Origin: Corynebacterium sp. MSK297
Lineage (GTDB): Bacteria; Actinomycetota; Actinomycetes; Mycobacteriales; Mycobacteriaceae
NCBI RefSeq assembly: GCF_030232885.1
Contig: NZ_JASPGD010000007.1
Coordinates: 1-64,000 of the forward strand
Length of the DNA stretch: 64,000 bases
Reading direction: 5' to 3'
Positions 18,074 through 27,257 of the stretch are shown in pieces (position 1 is the stretch's first letter; each line of letters begins with the position of its first letter). The position numbers were made by a program, and so were the translations under genes. Under the pieces are notes generated by a model. The model saw only the letters and a list, made by a program, of their open reading frames with translations. It was not told the origin of the DNA and did not search any database.

Positions 18074-19218
18074 TGATGATAAACGCGAAAAAATCAGCCG
18101 CGAAGAACGATACTTCAGCAACATCAGACTCAGCCCAAGACTCCGCGGCGCCACGCACAGTAGCAACGGACCACGCGGTTGTAGAGCTGGGTAGGCAACA
18201 TAAGAAACTGACCTGGCAGCGCATCGGTATTGTCTCTGCTTTGTGCTTCATCGCTCTTGCTGCCTTTGTGACGAGCAATTTTGTCGGTGCGATCAATATC
18301 AGCCCCGGCGAAGTGATCACGGGAATCATCAACCCATCGAGTTTGGATGAGCAAACGCATACCGTCCTGTGGCGGTTACGACTGCCGATGGCAGTGATGG
18401 CCTTGTTGATCGGGGTGAGTCTGTCTTTGGCAGGTGCTGAAATGCAGACGATTCTTAATAACCCGCTCGCGGAGCCATTTACGCTAGGCATTTCTGCTGC
18501 CGCAGCGTTCGGTGGTGCTAGCGCGATCGTGTTGCAGTGGCAGATTATCGCGCAGCCACAGCTAAATCTCGCGCTGGTTGCATGGTTATCGTCCGTGATC
18601 GCTACTGGCATCATCGTCATAGCCGCAGTTTTGCGGGGCGTACGTGCAGAAACAATGGTGTTGCTCGGGATCGGCTTGGTATTTTTCTTCCAAGCTATGT
18701 TGGCGTTGATTCAATATCGCTCATCAGCAGAAGCCTTACAACAAATCGTGTTTTGGTCGATGGGGTCATTGACCCGCGCAAGTTGGACCGGAAATGCAGT
18801 GTTAGCCGGAGTATTGGTGGTTGCGCTTCCCATTCTTTGGGCGTTGTCCTGGCAATTGACGGCGCTCCGATTAGGGGATGCCCGTGCAGCGGCAATGGGC
18901 GTGAACACTTCTGCCTTGCGCGTGATTGTGTTGGTCGTCGTCTCCCTAGTGGCAGCAACCACGGTCGCCTTTGCCGGAATCATCGGCTTTATTGGTCTGG
19001 TGGGCCCCCATATCGCTCGCATGCTGGTAGGGGAAGATCAACGGTATTTTCTGCCTGCTTCTATGGCTGCTGGAGCAGCGGTCATGTGTACCGCGCACGC
19101 GCTGAGTCTGATCGTGAAGCCGGGGCTGGCTATTCCGATCGGGATCGTAACTTCGCTGCTTGGTGTGCCATTCTTTATCGCGATTGTCATGGCTAAAAGG
19201 AGAGCGCTGTGGAGCTAA
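18073..19218 (+). CDS. FecCD-family ABC transporter permease
   Basis: A 381-residue permease with about nine hydrophobic segments and the family signature GAEMQTILNNPLAEPFTLG plus GLVGPHIARMLVG near the C-terminus. The first about 50 residues are hydrophilic and longer than usual. It would form a homodimeric channel for the ferric-siderophore or heme importer. The ATG overlaps the lipoprotein stop, and its end overlaps the ATPase start by 10 bp, showing tight translational coupling. Confidence 0.93.
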   Translation: MMINAKKSAAKNDTSATSDSAQDSAAPRTVATDHAVVELGRQHKKLTWQRIGIVSALCFIALAAFVTSNFVGAINISPGEVITGIINPSSLDEQTHTVLWRLRLPMAVMALLIGVSLSLAGAEMQTILNNPLAEPFTLGISAAAAFGGASAIVLQWQIIAQPQLNLALVAWLSSVIATGIIVIAAVLRGVRAETMVLLGIGLVFFFQAMLALIQYRSSAEALQQIVFWSMGSLTRASWTGNAVLAGVLVVALPILWALSWQLTALRLGDARAAAMGVNTSALRVIVLVVVSLVAATTVAFAGIIGFIGLVGPHIARMLVGEDQRYFLPASMAAGAAVMCTAHALSLIVKPGLAIPIGIVTSLLGVPFFIAIVMAKRRALWS

Positions 19219-20021
19219 CAACTGCACAATCAGCCGCTACTGAACCCGGTCAGCAGGAAGTATCGCTAGAAATTTCCGGATTGAGCGCCTCATACGGCTC
19301 GCATCGAGTGCTGCATGATGTCAATGTTGCACGCTTGACCGGAGGGCAAATCGTTGGACTTCTCGGTCCGAATGCCTCTGGTAAGACGACGCTGATCAAA
19401 ACGCTTGCCGACGTCCACCGCGGCTATACAGGGCACGTTGACTTTCAGGTCGATGGGGCCGCGCCTCGGGGAAAGAGAAAGCGGCAGCTCACCGGCTATG
19501 TGCCACAAGATCTGCCAAGTACTGCGGCTTTACGTGCGTTTGAAGCCGTACTTATCGCTGCACGACGCGGAACCTGCAAAGACCCGGTCCTCCGGACTGG
19601 TGAGGTGATTCACGAACTCGGTCTTGATGACATCGCGTCTCGGTATCTCAATGAGTTGTCGGGAGGGCAACGCCAACTGGTAGCTCTGGCACAAATGCTG
19701 GTTGGTCGGCCTGGCTTAATGCTGTTGGATGAGCCTACTTCTGCTTTGGATCTTCACCATCAACTGTTTGTGCTGTCTCAAGTACGTGCGAAATCGCGGC
19801 GGGAGGGTAGCTTGGGTCTCATCGCCATTCACGACATCAACCTTGCTGCGCGAATGTGCGACACCCTGGTGGTACTCAAAGACGGCTGTATTCGTGCCCA
19901 GGGGCATCCGAAGGATGTTCTCAACCGCGAGTTAGTTGAAGCTGTATACCACGTGGAGGCAGATATTGTGCTGCACAATGGTGTTCCGCTGGTGGCACCA
20001 TTACATGCTATGCGCAGGTAG
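19209..20021 (+). CDS. ABC transporter ATPase of the iron/siderophore importer
   Basis: A 270-residue FecE/FepC-type ATPase with Walker A GPNASGKTT, signature LSGGQRQLV, Walker B LMLLDEPTSALD and the switch His in IAIHDINLA. The start is GTG with AAGGAG 6 nt upstream, lying inside the end of the permease gene. It completes the binding protein-permease-ATPase set. A perfect 8-bp hairpin follows the stop within 25 bp and may end the operon transcript. Confidence 0.93.
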   Translation: MELTTAQSAATEPGQQEVSLEISGLSASYGSHRVLHDVNVARLTGGQIVGLLGPNASGKTTLIKTLADVHRGYTGHVDFQVDGAAPRGKRKRQLTGYVPQDLPSTAALRAFEAVLIAARRGTCKDPVLRTGEVIHELGLDDIASRYLNELSGGQRQLVALAQMLVGRPGLMLLDEPTSALDLHHQLFVLSQVRAKSRREGSLGLIAIHDINLAARMCDTLVVLKDGCIRAQGHPKDVLNRELVEAVYHVEADIVLHNGVPLVAPLHAMRR

Positions 20022-20024
20022 CTA

Positions 20025-20044
20025 TCACGATCGAAAGATCGTGA
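20025..20044 (+). terminator. Hairpin after the iron-ABC operon
   Basis: A perfect stem TCACGATC/GATCGTGA with loop GAAA lies directly after the ATPase stop; the flanks TAGCT and AGCTA nearly extend it. No T-run follows on the plus strand, so termination strength is uncertain. Confidence 0.5.
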
Positions 20045-20088
20045 GCTAGTGCCCAAGTCGGGCAGCTATCGCATTGATAAAAGAAAAA

Positions 20089-20126
20089 TCTCGAGACATC
20101 GTCAAAAGTGGAACGATGTCTCGAGA
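20089..20126 (-). terminator. Intrinsic terminator of tRNA-Leu
   Basis: A perfect 14-bp stem (TCTCGAGACATCGT and ACGATGTCTCGAGA, 10-nt loop) lies 10 nt beyond the tRNA-Leu 3' end on the minus strand and is followed there by TTTTTCTTTT. This is a textbook intrinsic terminator. Confidence 0.88.
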
Positions 20127-20136
20127 CAACACAGTG

Positions 20137-20222
20137 TGCCCGGAGCGGGACTTGAACCCGCACGTCCGTTAATAGGACACTGACACCTCAAGCCAGCGCG
20201 TCTGCCATTCCGCCACCCGGGC
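20137..20222 (-). tRNA. tRNA-Leu (anticodon GAG)
   Basis: An 86-nt type II tRNA on the minus strand. The acceptor arm GCCCGGG pairs with CTCCGGGC, the anticodon stem CTGGC/GTCAG encloses TTGAGGT (anticodon GAG), a variable arm TGTCCTATTAACGGACG is present, and the T arm is CGGGTTCAAGTCCCG. The discriminator is A and CCA is not encoded. No integrase or att-like duplication is nearby. Confidence 0.95.
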
Positions 20223-20252
20223 AGGGTGCAATAAAAAGTATCCGCAAGACTT

Positions 20253-20269
20253 AACTTTCCAGGAAAGTT
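20253..20269. promoter_or_regulatory. 17-bp perfect inverted repeat upstream of tRNA-Leu
   Basis: AACTTTCC-A-GGAAAGTT is a perfect palindrome with a one-base centre, 31 bp upstream of the tRNA-Leu 5' end. It lies where the tRNA promoter is expected on the minus strand and about 185 bp upstream of the plus-strand PEBP-like gene. It looks like an operator; the cognate regulator is unknown. Confidence 0.45.
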
Positions 20270-20453
20270 GGTCTGCTTAACTTTTAACTTGGCAACGCTG
20301 ACTTACTATAATAGGCGAGGGTAAATAATCGCAAATCTGCAGGTACACAAGCTAAATCTAGTTTATTAACCTCGACCTACGGAACCGGGCTCGTTTTTGT
20401 TTTCTGGCGTTATAAACCAGAGAATTCTGCTGCATTCAGGTACAAATGGAGTT

Positions 20454-20993
20454 ATGAGCGATTATGCAAACGATTCCCGTTTCCCCGGCCCCGATCCATA
20501 CGCGCCACTGAATGATCTTCCTTCATTCACGCTGACATCTACAGATCTTGTCGACGGCGACGAGATTCCCGAGAAGTTTCGTGCACCAAGCAGCGAATCA
20601 CCGCAACTGGCGTGGTCAAACTTGCCGGAGGGCACCAAGTCTTTAGCAGTTACCTGCTTTGACCCAGATGCACCAACAGCGTCCGGTTTCTGGCACTGGG
20701 CCGCCTTCAACATTCCTGCTGACGTCGCCGAGTTGCCAACTAATGCTGGTGCCGCAGAAAACTTGGGTATCGACGGCGTCACGTCGCTGACCAACGATTC
20801 CGGCTCGCGTACCCACTTCGGAGCGCAACCACCCGAGGGCCACGGCCCACACCGTTACTTGTATGCGGTGCACGCGGTAGACACCGAAGAATTGGATATT
20901 CCTGCTGATGCAACACCTACCGTGTTGGGCTTCAACCTGCATTTCCATGCAATTGGCCGCGCAATCCTGTGGGGTTGGGCCGAAACCAAGTAA
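20454..20993 (+). CDS. YbhB/YbcL family (PEBP/Raf-kinase-inhibitor-like) protein
   Basis: A 179-residue cytoplasmic protein of the phosphatidylethanolamine-binding protein family, with SPQLAWSNLPEGTKSLAV, the anion-site motif DPDAP, GFWHWAAFNIP and GPHRYLYAVHAVD. Bacterial members have no settled function. The ATG at 20454 fits the domain; an extension to 20397 would add unrelated residues. TACAAA lies 7 nt upstream of the ATG and GGAG only 2 nt upstream, so the transcript may be leaderless. The gene stands alone after tRNA-Leu. Confidence 0.9.
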   Translation: MSDYANDSRFPGPDPYAPLNDLPSFTLTSTDLVDGDEIPEKFRAPSSESPQLAWSNLPEGTKSLAVTCFDPDAPTASGFWHWAAFNIPADVAELPTNAGAAENLGIDGVTSLTNDSGSRTHFGAQPPEGHGPHRYLYAVHAVDTEELDIPADATPTVLGFNLHFHAIGRAILWGWAETK

Positions 20994-21016
20994 AAAGACC
21001 ACTATGCTGTTGGTTT

Positions 21017-21433
21017 ATGGCAGCGAAAAACTCTTCCTCACAAAACCCTAACTCCGCTGGACGCGAAGTTACTGTGCCGCTGGCTTTGCGGGCCGGCGGC
21101 GCTTTTCTTGCGCTTGCGGTTACGCTCGCAATTTTTGGTGTCATCGCGTGGCTCTCCGACGGCTGGGCGGTTCCGTTTGCTGTCACCCCAGCGTTTTTAG
21201 GAATTTGTGCGGCAGCCGTGTTATTCGGGGCTTTTGCCACCGTCAATCGCGCGCAAAAGCCCAGTGCGGCTCAGGTCGTCGCACTTTCTGTCGCCGTAGC
21301 ACTCATCATCGCCAGCCAGTTCTTACCAAATACGGCACTTGGTCTTATGGGGCAGCACTGGTTATTCATGTACGCAGTGCTGGCTCTTGTGTGCGCACTG
21401 GTGTTGCGCCGTTCGATCATGCCGAAAGCTTAA
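21017..21433 (+). CDS. Small membrane protein of unknown function
   Basis: A 138-residue protein with four predicted membrane segments ([68 protein letters not shown]) after a short polar N-terminus. I do not recognise a named family. The ATG at 21017 is preferred, with TATGCT 8 nt upstream; the longer frame would begin inside the PEBP gene. Its stop overlaps the convergent pyrD stop by 4 bp. Confidence 0.72.
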   Translation: MAAKNSSSQNPNSAGREVTVPLALRAGGAFLALAVTLAIFGVIAWLSDGWAVPFAVTPAFLGICAAAVLFGAFATVNRAQKPSAAQVVALSVAVALIIASQFLPNTALGLMGQHWLFMYAVLALVCALVLRRSIMPKA

Positions 21434-22605
21434 TTCTCACGCCACTCCAGCCCAGATCCAACAGCCATAGAGATATTGTCCAGGCCATGCACATCAAGTT
21501 GACGTAGCAGCCCACGGTGGATACCGGAGATCCAGCCCGGACCGCCATAAATCAGACCGGTATACCCTTGCAGGAGACTCGCGCCTGCTGTGATGCGCTC
21601 CCAAGCTTGTCGCGGCGTGGTGATGCCACCAACCGAGACCAGTACGAGCTTGTCGCCAACGCGATTATGCAACCTATGCAAGATTTCGAGGGAACGCTTC
21701 GCGACGGGCGGGCCAGAGATTCCACCGGCGCCCGCAGCCGTAACCTCAGCAACGGAAGTGTGTAGGCCTTCACGCGAAATCGTCGTATTCGTTGCGATAA
21801 TGCCCGCCAGCCCTAGTTCCACCGCGAGGTCTGCACACGCATCAACATCAGCGTCAGAAAGATCTGGGGCAATCTTCAACAGCACTGGGCTGGTGCACAC
21901 ATCTTTTACGGCTTGTAAAATCGGCCGCAGTGATTCTACTGCCTGTAAGTCACGCAGCCCAGGCGTGTTAGGCGAGGAAACGTTAACGACCAAATAATCC
22001 GCAGCGGATCCCAGGACAGAAGCGGAGCGTCGGTAATCATCGGCGGCGTTTTCCACCGGAGTCTTTTTCGTTTTCCCGATATTGATACCAATGACACCGC
22101 GCTGTGCAGCGTCGCTACTGGTAACATGCCCACGCAAATTCTGCGCTGCTTGGGCTGCACCGTCGTTATTAAAGCCCATGCGGTTGAGGATGGCGCGGTC
22201 TTTTTTCAAACGGAACAAACGAGGCTGTGGGTTTCCCGGTTGCGCGGCAGCAGTGACAGTGCCTAATTCCGCGTAGCCAAAACCGATAGCTGACCAAGCT
22301 TTAGCGGCGCGCGCGTTTTTATCAAACCCCGCGGCTAATCCGAGGGGGCGCGGGAAGTGCACGCCGAATACCTCTTGAGCTAGGCGGGGATCATTAGTGC
22401 TGAAGACCGTCGCCAGCCCTTTCCGGAGCAATCGGGAAGAATTCACCACGGTCATCACGTTGTTGGCACCGTGATGTATGCGTTCCGGATCTATGCGGAA
22501 CATCACACGCAATGCTGCGCGATAAGCCGCGTTGTAAGCCACCGAGCGGAGGCTGGTCACCGCCGAGCGCATCGTTGTACGCGCTTGCCCAAATTGTGGA
22601 GCCAT
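21430..22605 (-). CDS. pyrD: Dihydroorotate dehydrogenase (quinone), class 2
   Basis: A 391-residue class 2 PyrD that oxidises dihydroorotate to orotate with FMN and passes electrons to quinone at the membrane. The N-terminal helical extension typical of class 2 is present ([17 protein letters not shown]). FMN-site features include [16 protein letters not shown], the catalytic Ser in [14 protein letters not shown] and VGGITT. Its ATG overlaps the stop of the upstream lipoprotein by one base, indicating an operon. C-terminally it converges on a small membrane protein gene. Confidence 0.95.
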   Translation of the reverse strand: MAPQFGQARTTMRSAVTSLRSVAYNAAYRAALRVMFRIDPERIHHGANNVMTVVNSSRLLRKGLATVFSTNDPRLAQEVFGVHFPRPLGLAAGFDKNARAAKAWSAIGFGYAELGTVTAAAQPGNPQPRLFRLKKDRAILNRMGFNNDGAAQAAQNLRGHVTSSDAAQRGVIGINIGKTKKTPVENAADDYRRSASVLGSAADYLVVNVSSPNTPGLRDLQAVESLRPILQAVKDVCTSPVLLKIAPDLSDADVDACADLAVELGLAGIIATNTTISREGLHTSVAEVTAAGAGGISGPPVAKRSLEILHRLHNRVGDKLVLVSVGGITTPRQAWERITAGASLLQGYTGLIYGGPGWISGIHRGLLRQLDVHGLDNISMAVGSGLEWREN

Positions 22606-23702
22606 TACTCTGCGTTCTCCTCATGTTGGTCGGATAGCTCTGGTTGCGCCACCTCAGGCTTCGTGATGACTTGGATACCGTGCCCGGTCGCCGAGGCCAG
22701 CACGAGCGTCCCATCATCGGTGATCACCAGCGACTGAGCGTCGGCAAGAGTTTTCAGTTGGGCGGCGTGCTGCGGGATACCGCTCGAAATACGGAAGGCA
22801 GTCAACAGGTTGTGCTCCGTGGATGCCGCCCACGCCAGATCCCGTTTGCTGTCCCAGGCAACGGACCACGGGCCTGCTGGTACAGGCGTGGTCTGGTGCA
22901 GACGGATGACATCTAGCGCGGTATACACTGCCAGTTGATTACCCCGGGTATCGGCTGCCAAAACGAGCCCGTCATCGCCGACTGCAATTTCGCCGACTCC
23001 GAGCCCCACGCGCAGGGTGCCGCCGCCGCGCTCATTACGCCAGTCCAGGTTTTGGATTGTAGTGTCCTCGCGCCACGTACGTACCAGCTGTTCGCCGTGT
23101 GATTCTGACTCCACATGCACGAGTTCATCAGTAGGGGCAGCTGCGGTAAATGTACTCATGACCTCACCACGCGGTGAAACGATTGCTACCTCTGCTGATT
23201 CGTCGGAAGCAACCACGAGATCGCCATTGTTCATCCGGGTTGCGGCAGTAACTGGAAATTCAACCTCGGGCGTAATCTCCTCGCCGTTTGACTCACCGGC
23301 GGAAAAAACGTGCACAGAATCGCCACAAGCCAGAATGAAGTGCTGTTCAGTAGCTGTAAGCTCACCACACTCTGCGGCAATATCGACGGTGGTGCCGGAA
23401 TCGGCAAGCTCATCAACCGTTCCCAGCCACAACGAATCATCTGTGCGCAGGGCCAGATTCTTGCCGACGACTGCCATATCCGAAACCGCATCGAACTCTG
23501 GCCGCGTAATCACCTCGCCAGCTAGTTCTGTGGTATCCGCCTGATCCGAGCTTGGCACCGGGGTAGCCTGTCCCATGTCTGGGACATCTGCCCCCGGTAA
23601 CGCCGGATTATCCGCACAGGCAACTAGAATTGCGCTGGCTGCTAAGGCACAAACAGAGAATGCGTAGGGACGAAAATGCGCCGACCGAAATCGAATATTC
23701 AC
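22605..23702 (-). CDS. Secreted lipoprotein, probably beta-propeller
   Basis: A 365-residue protein with a type II signal peptide (lipobox ILVAC, Cys29) and a mature part rich in short beta-strand-like repeats ([59 protein letters not shown]), suggesting a beta-propeller. No enzyme motif is evident. It overlaps the pyrD start by one base, so the two are co-transcribed, but I know no functional link. The start at 23702 gives a good positive N-region. Confidence 0.8.
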   Translation of the reverse strand: MNIRFRSAHFRPYAFSVCALAASAILVACADNPALPGADVPDMGQATPVPSSDQADTTELAGEVITRPEFDAVSDMAVVGKNLALRTDDSLWLGTVDELADSGTTVDIAAECGELTATEQHFILACGDSVHVFSAGESNGEEITPEVEFPVTAATRMNNGDLVVASDESAEVAIVSPRGEVMSTFTAAAPTDELVHVESESHGEQLVRTWREDTTIQNLDWRNERGGGTLRVGLGVGEIAVGDDGLVLAADTRGNQLAVYTALDVIRLHQTTPVPAGPWSVAWDSKRDLAWAASTEHNLLTAFRISSGIPQHAAQLKTLADAQSLVITDDGTLVLASATGHGIQVITKPEVAQPELSDQHEENAE

Positions 23703-23863
23703 AGCTGTTTAGTCTATCAGCGCAGGCTAGTGCCGCCGAACGCTACGGCACGAGGGGAGGGGTTGCCTACGGGTATAGTCTGGTAGCCGTGATTACGAGC
23801 GATTTAGCCACCGGTACTGCCAGCCACGCGGCTGAGGCTACAGCAGCAGCCGACGCGGTAGAT

Positions 23864-24691
23864 ATGACGTGGATCCAGGTCATTGTTTTATCCATCCTCC
23901 AAGGCTTAACTGAATTTCTCCCTGTATCATCGTCCGGCCATCTGCGGATCTTCTCCGAGTTCTTCTGGGAAGCCGACGCCGGTGCGTCTTTTACGGCCGT
24001 CATTCAATTGGGCACGGAGATCGCCGTCGTGATCTTTTTCTGGCGCGAAATTGTCCAGATCGTGCGTGGTTGGTTGCGCGGGCTCGTCGACAAGAGCTCC
24101 CGTGGCGCGGACTGGAAAATGGGGTGGATGATCATCGTCGGCTCGGTTCCGATTGGCGTCATCGGCTATCTGGCGAAAGACTTCATTCGTGATTCGCTGC
24201 GCAACCTGTGGATTACCGCAGCCGTGCTGATTCTGTTTTCGTTTGTGTTTATTGCGGCAGAGCGTTGGGGCAAAAAGACTCGTGGCAGTGGTGAGCTGAA
24301 CTTCCGTGATGCCATCATCATGGGGTTGGCGCAATGTCTCGCACTGATCCCAGGAGTTTCCCGTTCTGGCGGCACGATTTCCGCCGGTCTGTTTTTGAAC
24401 TTGGACCGTGAAGTAGCCACTCGCTTTAGCTTTCTGCTGGCGATTCCCGCTGTCATGGCATCCGGCCTGTTTTCGCTTCCCGACGCCTTTGGTCCTGCTT
24501 CAGGGCAAGCTGCGAGTGGTGTGCAGCTAGCCGTCGGCACATTAGTGGCTGGCTTGGTTGGTTATGCTGCGATTGCTTGGCTGCTGAAGTTCGTCGCCAA
24601 CCACTCGTTTGCGTGGTTTGCTGCCTACCGTATTCCACTGGGTTTGCTGGTCATGCTGTTATTGGGGTTGGGAGTTCTGCAACCGGTCTAA
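23864..24691 (+). CDS. uppP: Undecaprenyl-diphosphatase UppP (BacA)
   Basis: A 275-residue polytopic membrane phosphatase that recycles undecaprenyl diphosphate for cell-wall synthesis and can give bacitracin tolerance. Key motifs are [17 protein letters not shown] at the N-terminus and PGVSRSGGT in the second half, both part of the active site. Length is typical if it starts at ATG 23864. A GTG at 23789, with TATAGT 9 nt upstream, would add 25 Ala-rich residues and is a real alternative. mshC follows by 21 bp; uppP and mshC are also near neighbours in mycobacteria. Confidence 0.93.
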   Translation: MTWIQVIVLSILQGLTEFLPVSSSGHLRIFSEFFWEADAGASFTAVIQLGTEIAVVIFFWREIVQIVRGWLRGLVDKSSRGADWKMGWMIIVGSVPIGVIGYLAKDFIRDSLRNLWITAAVLILFSFVFIAAERWGKKTRGSGELNFRDAIIMGLAQCLALIPGVSRSGGTISAGLFLNLDREVATRFSFLLAIPAVMASGLFSLPDAFGPASGQAASGVQLAVGTLVAGLVGYAAIAWLLKFVANHSFAWFAAYRIPLGLLVMLLLGLGVLQPV

Positions 24692-24712
24692 ACAGCATTA
24701 CAGTAGGGGGTT

Positions 24713-25969
24713 ATGAAATCTTGGCCTTTTCCTACTGTCCCATCCATTCCAGCGCGCCACGGCAAACCTGTGCCGCTCAAGCTTTATGACACTGCGGACC
24801 AACGCATCCGTGAGGTTAGTTTCTACAACGCCGAGGGGCCTGCGGGAATGTATGTCTGTGGTATCACCCCTTATGATTCAACGCATTTAGGGCACGCAGC
24901 AACCTATTTGACTTTCGACCTTGTGTATCGCGCACTATTGGACAACGGGCGCTCGGTACATTTTGTACAAAACGTCACGGATGTCGACGATCCTCTCTTT
25001 GAGCGCGCCGAACGTGATAACCAGGACTGGCGTGAACTGGGCGAAGAGCAAACTAATTTGTTCCGCTCGGACATGGAACAGCTAGGAATTATCCCGCCTC
25101 ACGATTTCATGTCAGTTTCGGAAACCGTCGACGAGATTATTGACATCGTCGGACGCCTGCTTGATCAGGGCAAGGCTTATGTCATCGATGGTGAATACCC
25201 GGATATTTATGCTCCGGTCACCGCTACTGAGCAGTTCGGCTATGAATCGAACTTCAACCGCGAGGACATGATGGAAGTCTTTGCCGAACGCGGTGGGGAT
25301 CCGGAACGCCCTGGTAAACGTGATGAGCTCGATGCACTGATTTGGAAGGCCGAACGAGAGGGCGAACCGTCCTGGGAGGCGCCGTTTGGTCGCGGCCGCC
25401 CGGGTTGGCATATCGAATGCGCGGCTATCGCTGCGAACCGTTTGGGAGCGCGTTTCGACATCCAGGGAGGCGGCTCAGACCTGGTTTTCCCGCACCATGA
25501 ATTTTCTGCAGCTCACATCGAAGCAGCTTACGACGTCGATCGTATGGCAGGCCATTATGTCCACGCGGGCATGATTGGGTTAGACGGGACCAAGATGTCG
25601 AAATCATTGGGCAACTTAGTCTTTATTCACAAACTCACCGCCAACGGACACGAGCCATCTGCCATCCGTGTGGGCGTGTATTCCCAGCATTACCGGAGTG
25701 ACCGGGATTGGTCCGATGAGGTGTTGGCCGAAAGCGAGCAGCGTCTTGCCATTTGGCGAGACGCACTGCACCAACCAGGCGATTTGGAGCAGGCAGAAGC
25801 TCTGGTGCGCACAATCCGTGAGCGCATCGCTGATGACCTCGATTCACCTGGCGCATTGCGGGCTGTTGACGCTTGGGCAGAAAATAACCGCGACGGTGAC
25901 GATGATCCTCAGGCTGCCGAACTTGTCGTGTCGGCGCTCGATGCACTGTTTGGTATTTCACTCCGTTAA
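24713..25969 (+). CDS. mshC: Mycothiol ligase MshC
   Basis: A 418-residue cysteine:1-D-myo-inositol 2-amino-2-deoxy-alpha-D-glucopyranoside ligase, the ATP-dependent third-stage enzyme of mycothiol biosynthesis. It resembles cysteinyl-tRNA synthetase: Zn-site and HIGH-like region YVCGITPYDSTHLGHAATY, WHIECAAIA, and KMSKSLGN. The anticodon-binding part of CysRS is absent, and PYDSTHLGH separates MshC from CysRS. AGGGGG lies just before the ATG. It marks the organism as an actinobacterium. Confidence 0.96.
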   Translation: MKSWPFPTVPSIPARHGKPVPLKLYDTADQRIREVSFYNAEGPAGMYVCGITPYDSTHLGHAATYLTFDLVYRALLDNGRSVHFVQNVTDVDDPLFERAERDNQDWRELGEEQTNLFRSDMEQLGIIPPHDFMSVSETVDEIIDIVGRLLDQGKAYVIDGEYPDIYAPVTATEQFGYESNFNREDMMEVFAERGGDPERPGKRDELDALIWKAEREGEPSWEAPFGRGRPGWHIECAAIAANRLGARFDIQGGGSDLVFPHHEFSAAHIEAAYDVDRMAGHYVHAGMIGLDGTKMSKSLGNLVFIHKLTANGHEPSAIRVGVYSQHYRSDRDWSDEVLAESEQRLAIWRDALHQPGDLEQAEALVRTIRERIADDLDSPGALRAVDAWAENNRDGDDDPQAAELVVSALDALFGISLR

Positions 25970-25996
25970 CACCGGTTATGCACTAGAATGGCCGTC

Positions 25997-26260
25997 GTGA
26001 AGAATTTTGACGAGTTGCATGCAGAACTTGCCCAGAAAGCACAGCAGCGCCCCGAAGGATCGGGGACTGTCCAAGCCCTCGATGCTGGCGTGCATCACAT
26101 CGGCAAAAAAGTTATTGAAGAAGCCGGCGAAGTCTGGATTGCCGCGGAATACCAATCGGATGAGGAACTGTCGGAGGAAATTTCCCAGTTACTGTACTGG
26201 ACGCAGGTTATGATGGTCGCCCGCGGTCTCAATCCAGACGATATTTACCGCTATCTCTAA
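25997..26260 (+). CDS. hisE: Phosphoribosyl-ATP pyrophosphatase
   Basis: An 87-residue single-domain HisE that hydrolyses phosphoribosyl-ATP in the second step of histidine synthesis. The MazG-like helical core with acidic metal ligands is visible ([28 protein letters not shown]). I place the start at GTG 25997, because TAGAAT lies 7 nt upstream (leaderless) and the family begins MKNFDEL; an ATG at 25988 overlaps that hexamer. hisG follows by 37 bp. Confidence 0.94.
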   Translation: MKNFDELHAELAQKAQQRPEGSGTVQALDAGVHHIGKKVIEEAGEVWIAAEYQSDEELSEEISQLLYWTQVMMVARGLNPDDIYRYL

Positions 26261-26297
26261 TCAACATTGAGCACAACTTCGAGGCTAGTAAACTCTC

Positions 26298-27143
26298 ATG
26301 ATCAAAATCGCTGTTCCCAATAAAGGATCGCTTTCCGACGCGGCACAATCCATTTTGAAAGAAGCGGGATACAAAACCCGCGGTTATAGCAAAGCATTGG
26401 CGGTCGCCGATACCGAGCACAACATCGAATTTTTCTTTCTGCGTCCAAAAGACATCGCCATCTATGTTGCTAACGGCCAGCTGGATCTGGGAATTACCGG
26501 ACGTGACCTAGCTGCGGATTCACGGGCAGCAGTCGACGAGGTATTGCCGCTGGGGTTCGGTGATTCTCGTTTTTTCTTCGCGGCTCCGAATAACGAAGAG
26601 TGGAAGGTCGAACAGCTTACCGGAAAGCGGATTGCGACGTCTTATCCGAACTTGGTGCGGGATTACCTGGCGCAGCGCGGTATAGACGCAGAAGTTATCC
26701 GCTTGGATGGTGCGGTAGAAATCTCGATTAAATTGGGCGTTGCCGATGCCATCGCCGATGTGGTCTCGACGGGCAATACTTTACGCCAGCAGGGACTGCG
26801 GGCATTTGGGGAGCCGATTATCGAATCCGAGGCAGTGGTCATTTCACGCCGCGGGGCAGAAATTACTGACGAACAGAAGATTTTACTCTCCCGGATCCAG
26901 GGAATTTTGCATGCGCAGAATTATGTGATGATTGACTACAATATCTCGCGTGACAACCTGGACGAAGCTGCGAAATTTACCCCGGGATTGACTGGCCCAA
27001 CGGTGTCTCCACTGGCACGCGAGAACTGGGTAGCGGTACGCGCGCTGGTTCCACGCAAGCAAGCCAACAATCTTATGGATCAAATTTCTGCGGTGGGAGC
27101 CGAAGCTATTCTGGCTTCCGATTTACGCATCGCGCGTATGTAG
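26298..27143 (+). CDS. hisG: ATP phosphoribosyltransferase, long form
   Basis: A 281-residue long-form HisG, which condenses ATP and PRPP in the first, feedback-regulated step of histidine synthesis. The catalytic domain shows IKIAVPNKGSLSDAA, LGITGRDLAADS and the PRPP-loop region DAIADVVSTGNTLR; the C-terminal part (about 210-281) is the ACT-like histidine-binding domain. It follows hisE, as in mycobacteria. No histidine attenuator is visible upstream. Confidence 0.96.
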   Translation: MIKIAVPNKGSLSDAAQSILKEAGYKTRGYSKALAVADTEHNIEFFFLRPKDIAIYVANGQLDLGITGRDLAADSRAAVDEVLPLGFGDSRFFFAAPNNEEWKVEQLTGKRIATSYPNLVRDYLAQRGIDAEVIRLDGAVEISIKLGVADAIADVVSTGNTLRQQGLRAFGEPIIESEAVVISRRGAEITDEQKILLSRIQGILHAQNYVMIDYNISRDNLDEAAKFTPGLTGPTVSPLARENWVAVRALVPRKQANNLMDQISAVGAEAILASDLRIARM

Positions 27144-27257
27144 TTCCGCAGGTACTCTGGGGTAGGCAACGGGCACAAAGCAGCCCTTAGTAATTGTTGT
27201 CCTCACTAACTACAGCACGAATTATGGCGTAACACGCGCAAAAGGAGTGACTCTCAG

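Noticed and set aside
20137..20222. tRNA-Leu as a phage attachment site
   Set aside because: No integrase and no second copy of the tRNA 3' end within the window.
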